Below, piece by piece: positions 36,045 through 50,365 of a DNA stretch of 64,000 nt. Below the pieces are notes generated by a model, which had not been told where the DNA came from, did not search any database, and saw only the letters and a list, made by a program, of their open reading frames with translations. A program made the translations under genes and the position numbers. The number at the start of each line of letters is the position of its first letter. The first letter of the stretch is position 1. Origin of the DNA: Acanthopleura granulata (lineage: Eukaryota; Mollusca; Polyplacophora; Chitonida; Chitonidae); contig JABBOT010000012.1 of assembly GCA_016165875.1 (NCBI GenBank), forward strand, positions 14,883,168 through 14,947,167, read 5' to 3'.

Positions 36045-36290
36045 CAAGGTGTGTGAAAGTGTGCATGATTGGGCAAGTGTGCTAACTGTATTATGTGCAT
36101 ACAGGATTTGGCAAACTGTATTCAGTGTGTATGATTTGGAATGTGTGTAAAGCTTCATTTATTGTACAGGATTGAGCAAGTATGCAAATCTTCATTCATT
36201 ATGGAGGGTTGAGTAAGGGTAAAATTATAGTAGTGTGCAAGATTGAAGAAGTGTGCAGGACTTGATGCACAGGATTGAGCAAGTTTTTAA
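36045..36290 (+). repeat. Degenerate short repeat in the membrane-protein 3' UTR
   Basis: Starting 14 bp after the stop codon, variants of AGGATTGAGCAAGTGTGCA recur near 36067, 36104, 36132, 36169, 36207, 36241 and 36272, spaced 28-38 bp. It is probably transcribed as 3' UTR. Confidence 0.6.
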
Positions 36291-39200
36291 GATATAGGTA
36301 TATAGTGTGTATTGTTGATGAAGTTTTTGATATTCAGTATGCAGGACTCCAGGAAAGCCATGTAAGGGTACTAAATTTGTTGAATGTGGTCAGCTTTTAC
36401 TGGAAGAAATATGATGGGTTTAATTGGACTGAACTTATCCGGTGTGAGTTACTGAATGGAGAGGGATGCATTAGTGAGCTGGACCTGATCAGTGTGTTTT
36501 TCTGAGTTGGAGGGTCGAGTTTACTGATATGAGTGTTTGCTCATTTAAGATAATGAGAAATAATTATTATAATAATAATGTTTATTGAATGTGCATTAGA
36601 AGTAAGCTGAAGCGGATGTGCCGGGTTGAATTAAATGGGCTATGCTAGATGTAAATTAGATTTGGAGGGCTGAGTCAGATGGACTTGCTTTCTATTGAGC
36701 ATGTTTTTACACATTACAATGAGACAGAAGATTAAAGCGCTTGATTGTCCTGGGCGATGTGGCACGGGTATAGTGTACTATAAAGAAACTGTATTGTCGT
36801 AGTGTGTGTGTGCTTCAATCAGCTCATGAATATGCATTGTCATGTTATCCAGGAAATCATGTTAGAAATACTCATGATTCAAATCTAGGCGAATTAGCAC
36901 CAGGTAGTCTAAAATTACTCTTTTTTATATGTGAATTTATCTGTGGTAAAAGTGAAAATCCAAACAATCATTTTAGTTGACTTCAGTGCAGTTGCACTAG
37001 CATTAGGTGTTCTCCATAGAACAAACATACTGAATTGGTTGATCGATGGGTTGATATCAAAAATGTTATTTGTCTGATTGATGGGTAGATTTCAGAGGGG
37101 GGTTGGGGGGGGTGTGATGTTCGATTGATTCCATTGTGTTTGCACCTGTGAGGCATATATCAAGCAGAATCGCAGCGAGATAGACATGTACATTTAAGGG
37201 TTTGACAGCACTATTAGAGTTTTCATGCACTTGACCTTTACTAGCATCTAGTAAATTACAGGATTTTCCTGGGGCTGTGACCTGCCACAGATTAATGAAG
37301 GGTAAACCTCAAATACAAGTAAGCCATATTTGATGCAAACATTGATGAACTAGTACCTTTAATCATTATTTACTGATCTGTTGGCAGTAAGGACTGGTAC
37401 TTCGTTAATGGCTGTTGGGAGATTCTACACTCTTGGACTACCAATGTGAAGTGCACTTTGAACATTGTTTGTACATGTATATACCTAGATGCACTTTCTT
37501 GGTACGCTGCACTATATGTAGTTGTATGTATATATACCTTTACACAGCAGCTGCATTTTCTGGGATGCTTTAACCATGTATCACCGTATTGCCTGAGTAT
37601 ACAAGCAGAATGACCTGATTAATGCACTGTCTCAAGTGAGATGCCAAAAATCTCTTTATGTCACTTTTACTCCTTTCTAATGAAATTTACACTGCTAGAA
37701 AATTGTCAATAGAGAGTGACCACTAAATGTTTCCCTTCTTCTATCCTGTGGGATCATAGAAATTTAGTAACATGTGCAGCCATCACTTGTGTTTTTTTAG
37801 CATTCTAGCATTTTTCTAGCATTTTCTTAGTCTACATCTACATTTATCTTCACAATGCTCTGGTCAACAAGTTTTTTTTGTCTTTTAATTTTTCTTCTTA
37901 ACCCAGTTCTTTAATGGCCACTTTTAATGAAAGTCGTTTTGCTCCAGATACTTACATACATGGAGAGCAAAGATTTGTCTTTTTGAGATATACTTGATAT
38001 AGCAAATAGGGGACACATATGTGTGCATACCAGTGTTGTTATATGAACATGGACCGTCATACCTGTCTATTTCTGTCTCTCGTATGTATATATGTTGACG
38101 TGGTATCCGTTACACATAGTTGACTTTCACCCTGTGTTATCTCCCCTGGCTTAAGGAGCTTATACCGGTTTTATTTTAGTTAACATACATGTCCTCTTTT
38201 AAAATCTGTTTTGAAATATAACACTTGTAAATGAGTTTCCAAAGGATGTTAATTTTAGATTCCACATGTCTCAGTGATGTTCAGTATTACTTATACCCTT
38301 ACATGGATTTGTTGATTCTCAGTACCTGCCATACCAGATAAACCCAGTGCTGTTCTGCTTGCAGAATTATTATTGCATGCATTGATTATTGTTATTATTG
38401 CATACATTGATGCAAACTTTTGTTGAGTTTACACAGCATATACCTGGAAATATCCCCTTGGTGCATAATTGTATTCTTCACCTTGAGAGTCAAAAGTATT
38501 TTCGTATATTCCATTCTTTTCACTTGTTAATGGTGGTAAACACTATTCTTTTCGCGTTTGTACATGATGTATATTGTGTTAATTGCAGCATGAACTATAT
38601 TTGTTAGTTTTGCTCTTTTTTGTCTTAACAACACACAAATCAGTCAATATTAGAATGAATCAGGTTTTTTCCCTCCTTTTTTGTAATGTACATTATAAGA
38701 ATGGTACATGTATTATGTATTCAGGTAATTTTACTTTTTGTATTATTTATTATCTGTTTTATTTTTTCAGGTAAACTTCTCGTGTTATGTAGACATTGAA
38801 TGGCAGTTTCATGTGTTAAGCATTTAGGTCCTTTTCTTTTTAAATCAATTTATATTACCTTTTATATATTGATGTATATGTTAAACTGTATTTGTATTTA
38901 TTTAAGAGTCAATTTGACACTCTTTGTATTGTTATGAACATTTATGCCATGTTCACGCAGGACATACACGGACAGGTCTAAAGGGCACTCAAAGTTAGCC
39001 AGTCTGGCTAAATAATCTGGTATTTACCATTGCTGACATTTTCTAAACAAATGTCAAAATGCAGATGGACTTGGTAGTTTTATATATCAATCGCAGTAAC
39101 TTCATTTACTACTTCCACTTCTACTTCAGTATTTTTTATAAGTTTAAGACACATATGATCATTTCCACCATCACCCCAAAAAAATTCATCATTCTGGAGA

Positions 39201-42200
39201 GTTCATTTCTCCTTAGCCAGTTTCGTTACAAGTTCTTGAGCAATCAGAATTTTAACTATTCAAGGCGAAAAAAAGTACTGAACCTTTCTGTTTCAAGTTG
39301 GAAGAAGTAGGAGGTGATTAGTTCATATTACCTGTAAAAACTGTTTAAGTATCAACTACGACAAATGTTTACTTAAACATTTTCATATTCTATTTTTTTA
39401 CACTTAAGATAAGTGGAAAAAAATTCTGGGAGTTTGTTTTTCTTACTATTTACATATGAAGTGGTGCATTTATTTTAATACATTTGTCCTTCATTTTTTT
39501 TAAATTTTGCATTGTGTGTAGTAATTCAGTCAACTCTGTAGAGCTTTCGTTTTGCTCAAACTGTAGCCTCATCTCATATTTGGGAAATTTGACATATGGC
39601 CAGATGTATTGCTGTGACTACCCAACTGTGGCATTTCATTTGCAAAAAGCCAACAGGCTTTCAGGAACTGGATGACATTCATTGAATTATGTCACAAGGC
39701 TGCTAGCTCATATTGAATCCAGCATAATATTTCATGTAGTTTGTGCATGTTTTGCTTTCTGTATTGTTGAATTTGCTTTCTATATAAATTTGTCTGCCTA
39801 CCAGCATTGAGCTGCGTCTGTTTTATAGGCCCATTTACATTATGTCAAATATTTTGGTCATATTTAACCACTTAGTCAAATTGACAAATCATCGGTTGGT
39901 ATTCTGAGAGTGTTCTTTTTTTTTGTCTATGAAGATGGTTAGCATGTCTTGACAGGTAAATTTGTCATTAACATATCATCTGAACCATTCACAATTGTTC
40001 AATATTTATCAGTCAATATGATTGGCTGCCATTTTTGGCCAATGCTTGGATCAAATACCTTCATTACTATTCATCATGTGTTGATAAGCTGATTCATCAT
40101 GCATCTAGCATATCTGTATTGTTGGCGTGGAAGTATCTAGAGCCGTCTTTAATAGTTGCTTGACAAGTTTGGGCTCCCTAACTGTTGGGCCCACAAGCTA
40201 ATCAAAATTGTATTAAAACTAGGATGGTACAAATATTTTTCATTCACAGATTTCAAAAGCTCTCACACAAGCTTGAGTCCTGGTTAGACATGCCAGTTAA
40301 GCATGGAAATTGTTGTCATGCTGGTATGTTTAAGATTTATCTTCCTAAGTACGATGAAGTTTTTATTAACTTCAACATTCACTAATGTTTTTGTTTTTTT
40401 TTGGAATACAGTATAAGATAGCTGTGTTACTGTATGATTGGATTCAATAGAACTACAAGATCTTGTATATTGGAAAATGACCTGCCTATATTATAACCTA
40501 AAATGTATTTTAGTGTTTATATTTCGAACAGTTACTTTATTATTCAAGGAGATAGGATAGGAGGAGACTGGTGTCAAAGTTTGCTGACTGCATTTAAGGT
40601 AACAGAACAGGATCATGTGCATTGTGTAACTGCCTTACTATTTTTTTGTATGTGCCGAGTGTAAATGAATGAAATTTACTTCTTAACTTATTATCATTTT
40701 TATAATTAAAAAGCAATTGTTGGATATACCTGCATTTGAAGCTCATGAAATGCGTTTGTTTCTGTTAAGAAGTATTAACTTTTGTGTAATGTTTTATGTT
40801 GTGTAGCGTATAGTTTCCTGACAGGAATATCAAGAGAATTGCAATTTTCTTCTTCACCATATAACTATAATGTCTTAGGTCTATTAAATTTTGGAGAAGA
40901 TCACGTGTTTTGAGGATTACTAAATATTTCTATGGCTAGAAATAATATCATTCACCCGAAATAGCCGAGGAGTATGTATCTTCTGTTCATGATAGTACTT
41001 TTTGTTAATTTACTGAATGTTTAATACAATTCGCCTATTGTCAGGCCTTGTATACAAATATACTTTATGTTTTAATTGAATGACATTTCCTCATTATACA
41101 CTTAACTGGTTTACTTGTAACATTATTTGCTAAGTAATTTTAGTGATTTTACAGTACATGGGTCCATTGTTTCTGGTGTCATTTCATCAGTAATACGTAG
41201 GAAAGTTACGTAGTCAAGAGTGGTTGGTGTAGTTTTTTAAGATACATGTAAGCTTGTTTTATCCGGCTTGGAGGAGATGTTGGCCTTCTGGGGAATACGT
41301 TATGCTTATACCTCGATATTTGTGAATATATTTGGAACTTTATTTGATGTCTGCATAAAGCCATAATAATTCCTTTCTTTAATTGTTGTTCAGGTGACAA
41401 ATATTTTTGTGATCTTCATGCACGTTCAGAATTAGACTACATGCTTGCAAGTCATGATTGCCCCAAATTGCTTTGTGATGTGTGTTAAACTTTAAAGGTT
41501 CATAATGTTGAGTTAATGTAGAAGCCCCCACTGATCAGAAGTGATCATATGATTACACTTATTAGGTATGTGTTCGGAATTTCAACTGTTGTGATACCCA
41601 TCGTTCTAAAATATGTCTAAATTTTGAACTTTTCCACAAAAAAGTCGTAATGGAATTGGGCCCAGATTATCTGGAAGATGACATACATAAGTTCGATGAA
41701 ATAATAGCCAAAATGTATTGGCGCTAACATAAGGGTCATAAGTTGTAATCATGTTATTTTGCCACTGTTTTTTTGCTGGTATACTCAAAGTGTTTATGCT
41801 AATCTAATACCACACTTGTAATGGATATTTTGGTAGTGAACTATGATCTGTAAAGTCATGTTTTTCACAACCTTATCTTGTGCCAATGCTGAATTGGGTT
41901 ATAAACTCTAACTAGAATGGTCAAATAGCAAACATTAAAAAAACATGTTTCAGATTCGGAGAGAACAGATTTCGTGGAATTGATTCTTGTATGAAACATT
42001 AGACAAGCTGTGGTTTGAGTCATGCTGGGGTTGAGCTGCACTGTTTTCAGCCACGCTGAGTCTCGACAAGCATGAAAGTGTAATTAATTATTTCTCTGCA
42101 AAAAAATGTCAATGACATTTTTTAGGTGACATTTATCACTTGTTATGATTTGCAATGTTTTTTTATTGTTTGAATGGTAGCGTATTTTGTATGTTCCCCT

Positions 42201-42896
42201 TCATTGATTCAAGTCGCTGTAGTGATATGTGTTTCGCATGATTGATGTGTGTATCACGCCACTCTTACCTGCTAAGCACTAACAGCACACGCTGACTTTG
42301 GTGGCATCGAGCCTTACAGGCTATTGCCTGCGGGAATGAATCAATAGCTTCACTTACCAACCGCTGTGTGGATTCAAAATGAATTGCTACAATTGTGCCA
42401 TTACTCCCTACGCAAGGCAGAGCTTGCTGCGTCAGCAGTTTTCAATCAGTCCTTTGAATATTATAGCTACATGTACATTTTTTTTTCTTTTTGATTTGAT
42501 ATAAATGTGTTCATATTTACAGCCCTGGATGGAAGTTCCAGCGGTATAGTGATATTTGTGTAATGTTGATATTGTACCAGTGATATGCTAACATTGTCAT
42601 GGGCTACTTATTACATATCTCAGTGCTTGTTAGCTCTAACATTTACGTCCATTACTAATTGTTGCCACTTTTTTGTATAAACTGCGTTTTAAATACATGC
42701 ATTCATTGGAAGACATACTCTGTCGTGCGTCTGTGTTTTTTTTTTGTTGCCTTGTTTCATTACTTTTAAAGAACTGTGATAAGTTATTAGGCTGTACAGG
42801 AAAGAGTAGGGTGTGGTAATGTAAATCAGTCATCGATTCCGATATATTGCCAGTGTGGCATTAAGTCATAATTCCTCATTCATTCTTGATTATACC
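36291..42896. other. AT-rich intergenic region without recognised genes
   Basis: The left part may be 3' UTR of the membrane-protein gene. Only short ORFs occur and none resembles a known family. There is a G-rich tract near 37099-37115 and many poly-T runs. I see no SINE, tRNA or tandem array. Confidence 0.6.
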
Positions 42897-43142
42897 GATT
42901 TTGGCTGCAGCTTTAAGTCAGGGTGTTTATTTTGTCAGAAGCTTGTACCTGGTAAGGTTTCTGCCTGGTTCCTCCACCCATAAACTTCACCCATGCCATG
43001 TCACTGGATGTCAGTAACATTCTTCGTTATGCAGATTTTGGCTGCAGTTTTAAGTCGGAAGGTTGTACCTGGAAATATTCAGGACAGTTTCCCCACCCCC
43101 TCTTGTAAACCTTACCTCTGCCATGTGAGTGATATTGAGCTT
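42897..43142 (+). repeat. Tandem pair of ~137-bp SINE-like units
   Basis: GATTTTGGCTGCAG(C/T)TTTAAGTC starts at 42897 and again at 43034. Both units continue with a GTACCTGG block, a CCACCC-type block and TGCCATGT. The core words recall SINE 3' halves, but no head or tail is present. Confidence 0.6.
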
Positions 43143-43609
43143 TAGAACAAGATGGGGTTATCTTGTGAGGAGTAATTTTCTCTTGCCTCTGCGCGCCAGT
43201 TTTCTGCATCCATAAACCAGACCATTATGCATGTATATAAAACGTTTCTGAACACAGTATTAATAAATAAGGGATCATGTTTGGTGTCTTGGCCCTAGCA
43301 CTACGTGAAGCAATCTGGAAATTCTACTTCACAAGGAAACACAATAATATGCTTGGTCCAATTGTTACATCCCGTGCCTTTACATTTACATCCATACTCA
43401 ATTAGCCTTTGGAGGCGATGGGAACAAGATAGTCTCTAAAAAATATTGCCTCCTCCCCCTCCTCCACCAAAACACACTTTGAATTGGTTCTGTAATTTAA
43501 TCATGTGTAATCTGGTCAAGTGTAAGGCATTACCATTTGTTCCCCTGATATCAGATATTCCAAATACGGGGCACGTTTTACGAAGCAAATTTGTGCGTAA
43601 GCCTAAAAT

Positions 43610-43732
43610 TAAAATCTTGCCCTGGGCACTGTCCGATTTCCTCCCACCACGATACTGTCCGCCGGCGTATAAGTTAAATATTCTTGAGTACGGCGTAAAA
43701 CACCAAGCAAGTAAATAAATAAAATTATACAT
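43610..43732 (+). mobile_element. SINE family 1, 3' fragment
   Basis: GATTTCCTCCCACCACGATA, CCGGCGTATAAGTTAAAT, ATTCTTGAGTACGGCG, TAAAACACCAAGC and a GTAAATAAATAAA tail. Confidence 0.85.
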
Positions 43733-45879
43733 CAAATCAATAAGAATTTGACCGCCGATTCTGTGATATTGTCGTACAATTTCAGTGTAATATAAATCTG
43801 GGCATCTAACTTTACATAGTTTGTTTTGTGAAAAAGATTAATGTTTTGGCCCCCGCACAGCGTCCAACTCCATGCAGTGGGAAACAGTCCCGTGAGTGGA
43901 TACAATTGAACATGATCACCGGCCTTGACAGTAAGCACTCGCTGGTTGGGCTGTGGTGGTTTGTTTTTGTGCCTTACTGTTGTAATAGTCCTAAGCGGGG
44001 TGTACAACTCGAATGATCATGAAAAACGACACCTGCTCAGAGAGTTTCCTCTTTCCATCCTTTGTTGTTTGCGTTTAGTTTTGAAGAGGAAGGTAAACAC
44101 ACATAAGTAATACATGTAAATAAATAAGTAAATAAATAAATTAATAAATAAATACCCATTGTCATAAAGGCAGCTAATGATGGAAAATACAATGCACATC
44201 AGAAAACCACATGTAGGACGGCCGGAGGCAAGTACTGCGCAAAAGACCAACCGGAACTGTGCGATTTATTTACACAGAAAATCGTGGCGGTATAAAGGGA
44301 TTAAAGATATAGTTCGGTGTTTAGTTTGGCACTACTTATAGCGCACAAATAAGGTACTATATGGAACGGGAGATGACCGAATATATAAGTGACTAGAAAT
44401 AATTATCCCATTGTCATCGCTGGTTTACCCTAACCTGCGATTGGTATACGTTTGTCTGTCCCAAATGTATCCGCAGTGCATGTCAATGTTTCAGTTCAGT
44501 CGCGTTTATACAAAATATAAGTCGTTAGGCAAACCGTTTGATGTCTACAAAGACGCTGTAGAACCACACTTACAGGCAGTTTGCACTGAAGATCAGCGGG
44601 TTGACTTCATACTGAGAGGAAAAGCTTTTATCGGTAGAAAAAAAACAAACAAAAACAAAACAAAACGATTGCATGTACAATTGATCTGATGGCAGACACG
44701 TGGGTCCTTTGGTCTGAAAAAAAAAACAGTAACGAATCTTGATGATCTCAGTATGAATCATTTCGTGATGAGCTTCCCAAATGACGGCCAGCCTGTACAC
44801 CAGCAGGGAATCCATTTAGCAGCCGAAACATTGAAAACGGCATGAGGTCTACCAACTGTGGTGACAAGGACGTTTTACAGACAAACATAAACTGGTTTTT
44901 CTTTGATCCATTCGTCGTAACTTCCTGGATGTCAACTGTTCCATGCTGTGTATTTCAGGACAGTTGAAAGACTTAAATGTCTGAGAGTGAAATGCTCATA
45001 CATTTGAGTTAAGCATGAATCTTCAATTGATATATTTCTTTTAGGCATAGCTATTTGCGAGCCTTTTTGTTGAGAAGATGTTGGTGTATTATATTTGAAG
45101 TATCATCGTGGGAACTTACGAATAGAATAAAAATCATGCATGACAGTTGTAGAACATTAAACTGACGAAAGTAATCGCGATCATGGATGATCAAATTTCA
45201 ATTATCGCATGCTTAACCAGACACCAATTTGCACATGTGATGTATTATCGGTTAGATCACGGTGTGAGAGTTGGTTTTAATTCGTTTGCCATTTGTAATT
45301 TAATATATACCGCTACTAACAACGTGTCGTCGTGTAAAAGGAATCCTTTCGGTAATTCTTGGCGTACTCTCAAGGGGGCCAAGGTTTAAAAGAATTCATT
45401 ACATGGCGGATCTATCACTCACAATACTGAAATCTTACCGTAAATCAATCGAGCGTCTTATATTTTTACACTTAAATGGTTTTTGTTTCAGTGTCCTAGT
45501 CCCTTTTACACCACAATTCTAAAATAGAATCAACTCCAGTGCCCTTATTTAAACGGCAAGCTTATTGAGGACCTTTGTTTCACGGATACAGGTGACTGAA
45601 ATGGCAGGATGAAACCACTTCTATGTACACTTGATAAATTTTCAGCTGGATACGAGACTGCTCTACCTAGCTCAGGGCTCGAAAGGCGGATTGTTTGAAG
45701 ATAGACCAATTCATTCTGTGGATGTATCGCCCTAAAACGTGGTTAGGTCATCGGTTGATTGTCCTAAGGCATTGTCGGTGAAAGTTGGGTTCATGACGTG
45801 TTGCTATATAAGTTAGGAAATCCTGCAAGTTATTAATAAAAAATTTACGGCGTAGGTTAGCAACAACACTTTAATCAGT
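43733..45879. other. Intergenic region, no recognised gene
   Basis: An (AAAT)n microsatellite lies at 44106-44154 without an attached SINE body. ORFs at 43732-44007, 44411-44689 and 45183-45389 show no family resemblance. Confidence 0.6.
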
Positions 45880-46058
45880 CTAATCCTCTCCGGCCATACG
45901 TGGGAAGGCCATACGTGCAACCTGCGGACGGTCGTGGGTTTCCCCCGGGCTCTGCCCGGTTTCCTCCCACCATAATGCTAGCCGCTGTAGTATACGTGAA
46001 ATATTCTTGAGTACGGCGTAAAACACCAATCAAATAAATAAATAAATAAATACATGAG
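45880..46058 (+). mobile_element. SINE family 1, 5'-truncated, well preserved
   Basis: Begins at CCTCTCCGGCCATACGTGGG, continues through CTGCCCGGTTTCCTCCCACC and ATTCTTGAGTACGGCGTAAA, and ends with a long AAAT tail. It is among the least diverged copies here. The antisense ORF at 45875-46138 is a by-product. Confidence 0.9.
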
Positions 46059-46547
46059 TACATCATAAAACACCTCTCTATAAAACAACTGTGTATAAAT
46101 TTGCGCATGTAAAATGTATATGTATCAGTGATGCACACTTCGCTGTGGATGTATTACAGAAATTAGACTAATTGCGTTCTGCTGGTGCACAAAAATTATG
46201 TGGATATGCATTTTGCCACAATAATGTGTACCACTCGTACACAGTAGCTTTCAGAGAGCTCTCAAGTATTCCCACCAAAGTAATTCGGAAACAACCTGTG
46301 TAGTCTTTCGTTTATTCCTGCCTTTGTGGTGGCTTTTTCGGAAAATCTGGTTGCGTATTATCCTGTCTGATGTATTGCAAAAAGACCCTAACTGAGGTAA
46401 ACTGATAAGAGGCGTGTATTCGCCGGTTACCTGTGACTGCCGGCTAACTACGCACTGTTGTAGCTGTTACTGCTTTTCCCTGAATCCTGCATAGTCTTCC
46501 ATACTGTATTTTCTCCATGCAACTTTCAACGTTACCTCTTATTTCTT

Positions 46548-46850
46548 GTTCTGGTGGCTAGAGGCGCTTGCCTTTCAATCGCTACAGGAGACACGAGATG
46601 TGGGTTCAAACCCGGGCCATACAAAACTGGGAATTTATATATTCCCACTGTCACTGCTTATGAGACTTTATAGTGACAACAAGAAGCCATCGACATCCGT
46701 GTGGTCGTTTGCATAGGTTAACCAATGCATGTGATGTTCCTCACACATGGTTCCTCAGTAGGCCTGACATGCCAAAGGAGGGTGATTTATGCGAGGCTCT
46801 GCTTTTTCCTCCACCCATGAAACTAACCGCCTTCTGTTTTCTTCACAACA
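46548..46850 (+). mobile_element. tRNA-headed SINE-like element, different family
   Basis: TGGTGGCTAGAGG (A-box-like) is followed by GTGGGTTCAAACCC (46606-46619, a near-perfect B box). Further on, TTTTTCCTCCACCCATGAAA and CTAACCGCC near 46803-46830 recall the SINE family 1 core. It is not a convincing functional tRNA. Confidence 0.5.
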
Positions 46851-48029
46851 GTATGCTGTGTATAATACAATAATGGAGTTAGAACTGGTTTGGGCCCATC
46901 GGACATTACACAAGTGTACCTATTTCCGACACCATTGGAAACTGCCGAGTACTTCTATATACTTCAAGGTAACCATCACCCGTTAAAATCCTACATGTAT
47001 ATATGTATATTTGAAAGATTGTAATGCTAATTTTATGGGACTTTGGGTATTTGTTGTTTCACAAGTTGACGGCCGGGATTTGGATACTCCACCGCTTACA
47101 ATCGTATAAGGGAAAATTCGTCAGTAATGAATATATAAAAAATAAGGAACTATCTCATCCGAGTGAAGTCATCCGATGCGCGCGGTCTTAACACTGATTC
47201 ATCTGATTGATGTTTATATGACGCCGTGCATGCTGTAGACTATTTTACCTGGATGATCGCGGTCAGCTTTGTGTTTGGACAAAACTGAAGTGCCTGGAGT
47301 ATGTGGGTGGATTTTACACGGGGTGCTACATATACGCAGATTTCCTTTATCTAATTTTTTTAATGAGGAAGTAAACAGTTCAAGTTCCTTTCAAGTTCCT
47401 GTTATTCTGGAAAGCTACAATTCGTGGGCAGTCTGGGAGATCACAGTAATTCTCTGATCACCAATTAATAGTTAGTAAGGCTGGAAGACAAGATGTACCG
47501 TCATCCATCTTATACCATGTCAGCAAGGTCAAGTTGAGTTTAAGCTTTAAGGAAGGAGATAGTTATAATGAGCTAGCCCCAGATGTACACTTGCCTCAGG
47601 GTCGCGTCTCCAGCAAACCGCACAGCTCTCTAGATAGAGTGCAGATGCAAGGACTCGGGTTCTTAATCGAGTGGATTCCCTGCCGGAAGACCCCTTTACA
47701 TCAATCAGTGAGTGTCTTGGGGGGGATCTGAAAGCATCTACGCATGATTGAAGAACGAACGATTATGGCTTATAATTATAAAGAGCTGACTATCTTAGCA
47801 ATTCGTTGCGCAGTGCTGTGGGTATTGGTTTAAATAATTGTCTTGTCGTTAATTGAGCGTCATTTCAAAGTGAGGTGCGTGGACGGTACATATGCGTCTC
47901 GTATGTGTGGCTTGTGGCTGAGCACAAATGCGAATTCTTCCACTCCAATGCGACGACTGTACATTCACCTTCCCATTACAATGAAGAATTCATTTATTGT
48001 AAGATTGGGATGTCTTTCTGATATAATCA
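46851..48029. other. Intergenic region, nothing recognised
   Basis: Short ORFs (47269-47457, 47534-47731 and 47843-48079) lack similarity and splice context. No repeats stand out. Confidence 0.5.
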
Positions 48030-48176
48030 CTGGATACCCCTGGGCCCTACCCGGTTTCTTCCCATCATATTGTTGGTAGCCGTCGTATAAGTGAAATATT
48101 CTTGAGTACAGCGTAAAACACCAATCAAATAAATAACTAAATAACTAAATAACTAACTAACTAAATAAATAAATAT
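48030..48176 (+). mobile_element. SINE family 1, 3' fragment with unusual tail
   Basis: CCCTACCCGGTTTCTTCCCA, GCCGTCGTATAAGTGAAA, AGTACAGCGTAAAACACC, then a mixed AAAT / AACT tail (48127-48176). Confidence 0.88.
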
Positions 48177-49817
48177 AATCACTGGAACCATACCTTTCCA
48201 TATGGCCATATTTACCAACTGGTCGAGTGTCAAAAGTGCAGATTACAGAATACAACAAGCGACAGAAAGTTGAAAGCGTTTCCCGAAAAAAATATACCAA
48301 AACCACTCAACAACAACAATCTCATTATACACTTGTATTATAGTAAGTATTGGCCCGTACTATCTTTCATATTATAAAGAATATAGTGTCCACACCAGAA
48401 AAAACAGTGCATTTCCCAAAGACATAAACGCTTGACCTAAGTCGAAATTAAAAACCTCGCCGCAATGTTTAGTTTTGGATACTGGAAGATAACATTGGAA
48501 CACATTCGTCGTTATATACATGTAACAGGCAACATGTGGTCAAAATTTTTAACTTCTTTCACCCAAAAAGTTGTAAAAGTTAGATTTCGAAGTTTGACTT
48601 AATTCCGGTATAGGCTTTGTGCTATGGACACCGACTCTCACCAAAGGAAAAAAAATCTGAGGTTCTCCAAACATCAGAACAACTAACAGATCTAAACTGA
48701 TTGTGACTTCTGATAAATTAGCCTACAAGGGTGAAGCTATCGCTCCAAAGCTAAGATTCCAAGGCTGCATGGCATAGAAAGGTGTTCAAATGGCTCACCC
48801 TACATTTCAACAATCTTATTGCTGTTAACTTAAATGTACTTTTTTGCACATCTGTTGTTCATGGGTCCATGCAAATGTTTATTCTCAGTACTGGCAGATA
48901 TTAATGGGATATTTTATGACGCCGTTCCTAAGGATTTAATGATGATTTAAGTTGGGTTAGATCCAGTGAAGACCAGTTCACCTACAGAGAATGTTGCAAG
49001 TTCCAAGACGATTGTCATGTCAACACTGTAACAGAACGCAGGATATAAGTGCCGATTGACCCATTGTTGTATTTGGGATTTAATTGCATGTGTCGAGTGA
49101 CATGACCCTTGTATTGGTAGAAATGTGTGTGCTAAAGTGACGCGATGCAATGTGTGATGGAAACGCGTACATTGCGGGATCGACGTTTATGTCCGTAAGT
49201 CATCAGTACTTACACTGAAGTACTAGAGGCGTCTATAGGACGGGCAATTAAGGCGTGACAGCTCGTCAATAGTCAACCTCAGTGAAACAAAACATCTAAT
49301 TTTCCACAAGTTTGCTAGAAGCTTAAAGATCGACAGATGAAACTATCCACAGCGAAATGATTCTGTTTGGAGACGAGATCTGCACTGTAAGTTTTACCAT
49401 TCTGAAATGTTGAAAAAAGAACCTTCAATGGCCATGCTATGAGTCTATAAGCACAAGGCTGAAAAGTAATTTCGATAAGAATTCGCAGATAGTAGGTATA
49501 AATACACGCCTTAATGAAGGTTCTTTTGTAATTGGTTTTACGCTGTAATGAAAAGAGCCACCGTCCATGACCACTTACATACGATTTCAGTGAAACCAAT
49601 ATGAACGCGACCTCGGAAGCTTCAATCAGGCGAGAAGGAGAGTTTTATGTGAAAGGTGTGCGATAACACCATACAGTCTGGAAGCGTTGTTCAGTGGAAA
49701 CTGTCCTACAAATTCGCCCGCGTTTCGTCTGTTAATAGAACTGCTGAACAACATTTCAACTGGCGCTTTAATAGCTGATATTTCTACATTGGATTCTATT
49801 TTTTTACCAGGTTGAGT
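48177..49817. other. Intergenic region, no recognised gene
   Basis: AT-rich sequence with short ORFs only. No repeat family was recognised. Confidence 0.5.
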
Positions 49818-50365
49818 ATACACCATTCTGTTTGTCTTGTTGTACACCATTCTGTTTGTCTTGCTTTATTCATCATTCTGTCTTTCTTTTTATACACAAT
49901 TATGTTTGTCTTCTTGTACACCATTGTTTATCTTGTCGTATACATCATTCTGTTTGTCTTGTACATCACCCTGTTTGTCTTGTACACATCATTACGTTTG
50001 TCTTGTTGTACACCATTCTGTTTGTCTTGTTTTATACATCATTCTGTCTTTCTGTTTGTTCACCATTCTGTTTGTCTTGTTTTATACATCATTGTCTTTC
50101 TCTTTGTTCACCATTCTGTTTGTGTTGTTGTATACCATTCTGTTTGTCTTGCTGTATACCATTGTTTATCTTGTCGTACACATCATTCTGTTTGTCTTAT
50201 TGTACACCATTCTGTTTGTCTCATTGTGCACGATTATGTTTGACTCGTACATCATATCGTGTCTTATTGTATACACGTTGGTCTTGTTGTACACCATTAT
50301 ATTTTTCTTGCTGTACACCATTACTTTTCTATTAAGACGCATCATTATATTTGTCTTTTTGCCGC
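49818..50365 (+). repeat. T-rich ~24-bp tandem array with ORFs in all three frames
   Basis: About 20 variable copies of CATTCTGTTTGTCTTGTTGT plus ACAC. The period is a multiple of three, so each + frame stays open and repeats a hydrophobic peptide (FVLLYTI-, FCLSCCTP- and SVCLVVHH-like), giving ORFs of 143-177 codons. The reverse strand encodes MVYNKTNR-like repeats. Because all frames are open with no splice or homology support, I treat these as artefacts of the repeat. Confidence 0.85.

Noticed and set aside
46553..46625. Functional tRNA gene
   Set aside because: It has a good B box but no clean anticodon stem or acceptor stem; a SINE head fits better.
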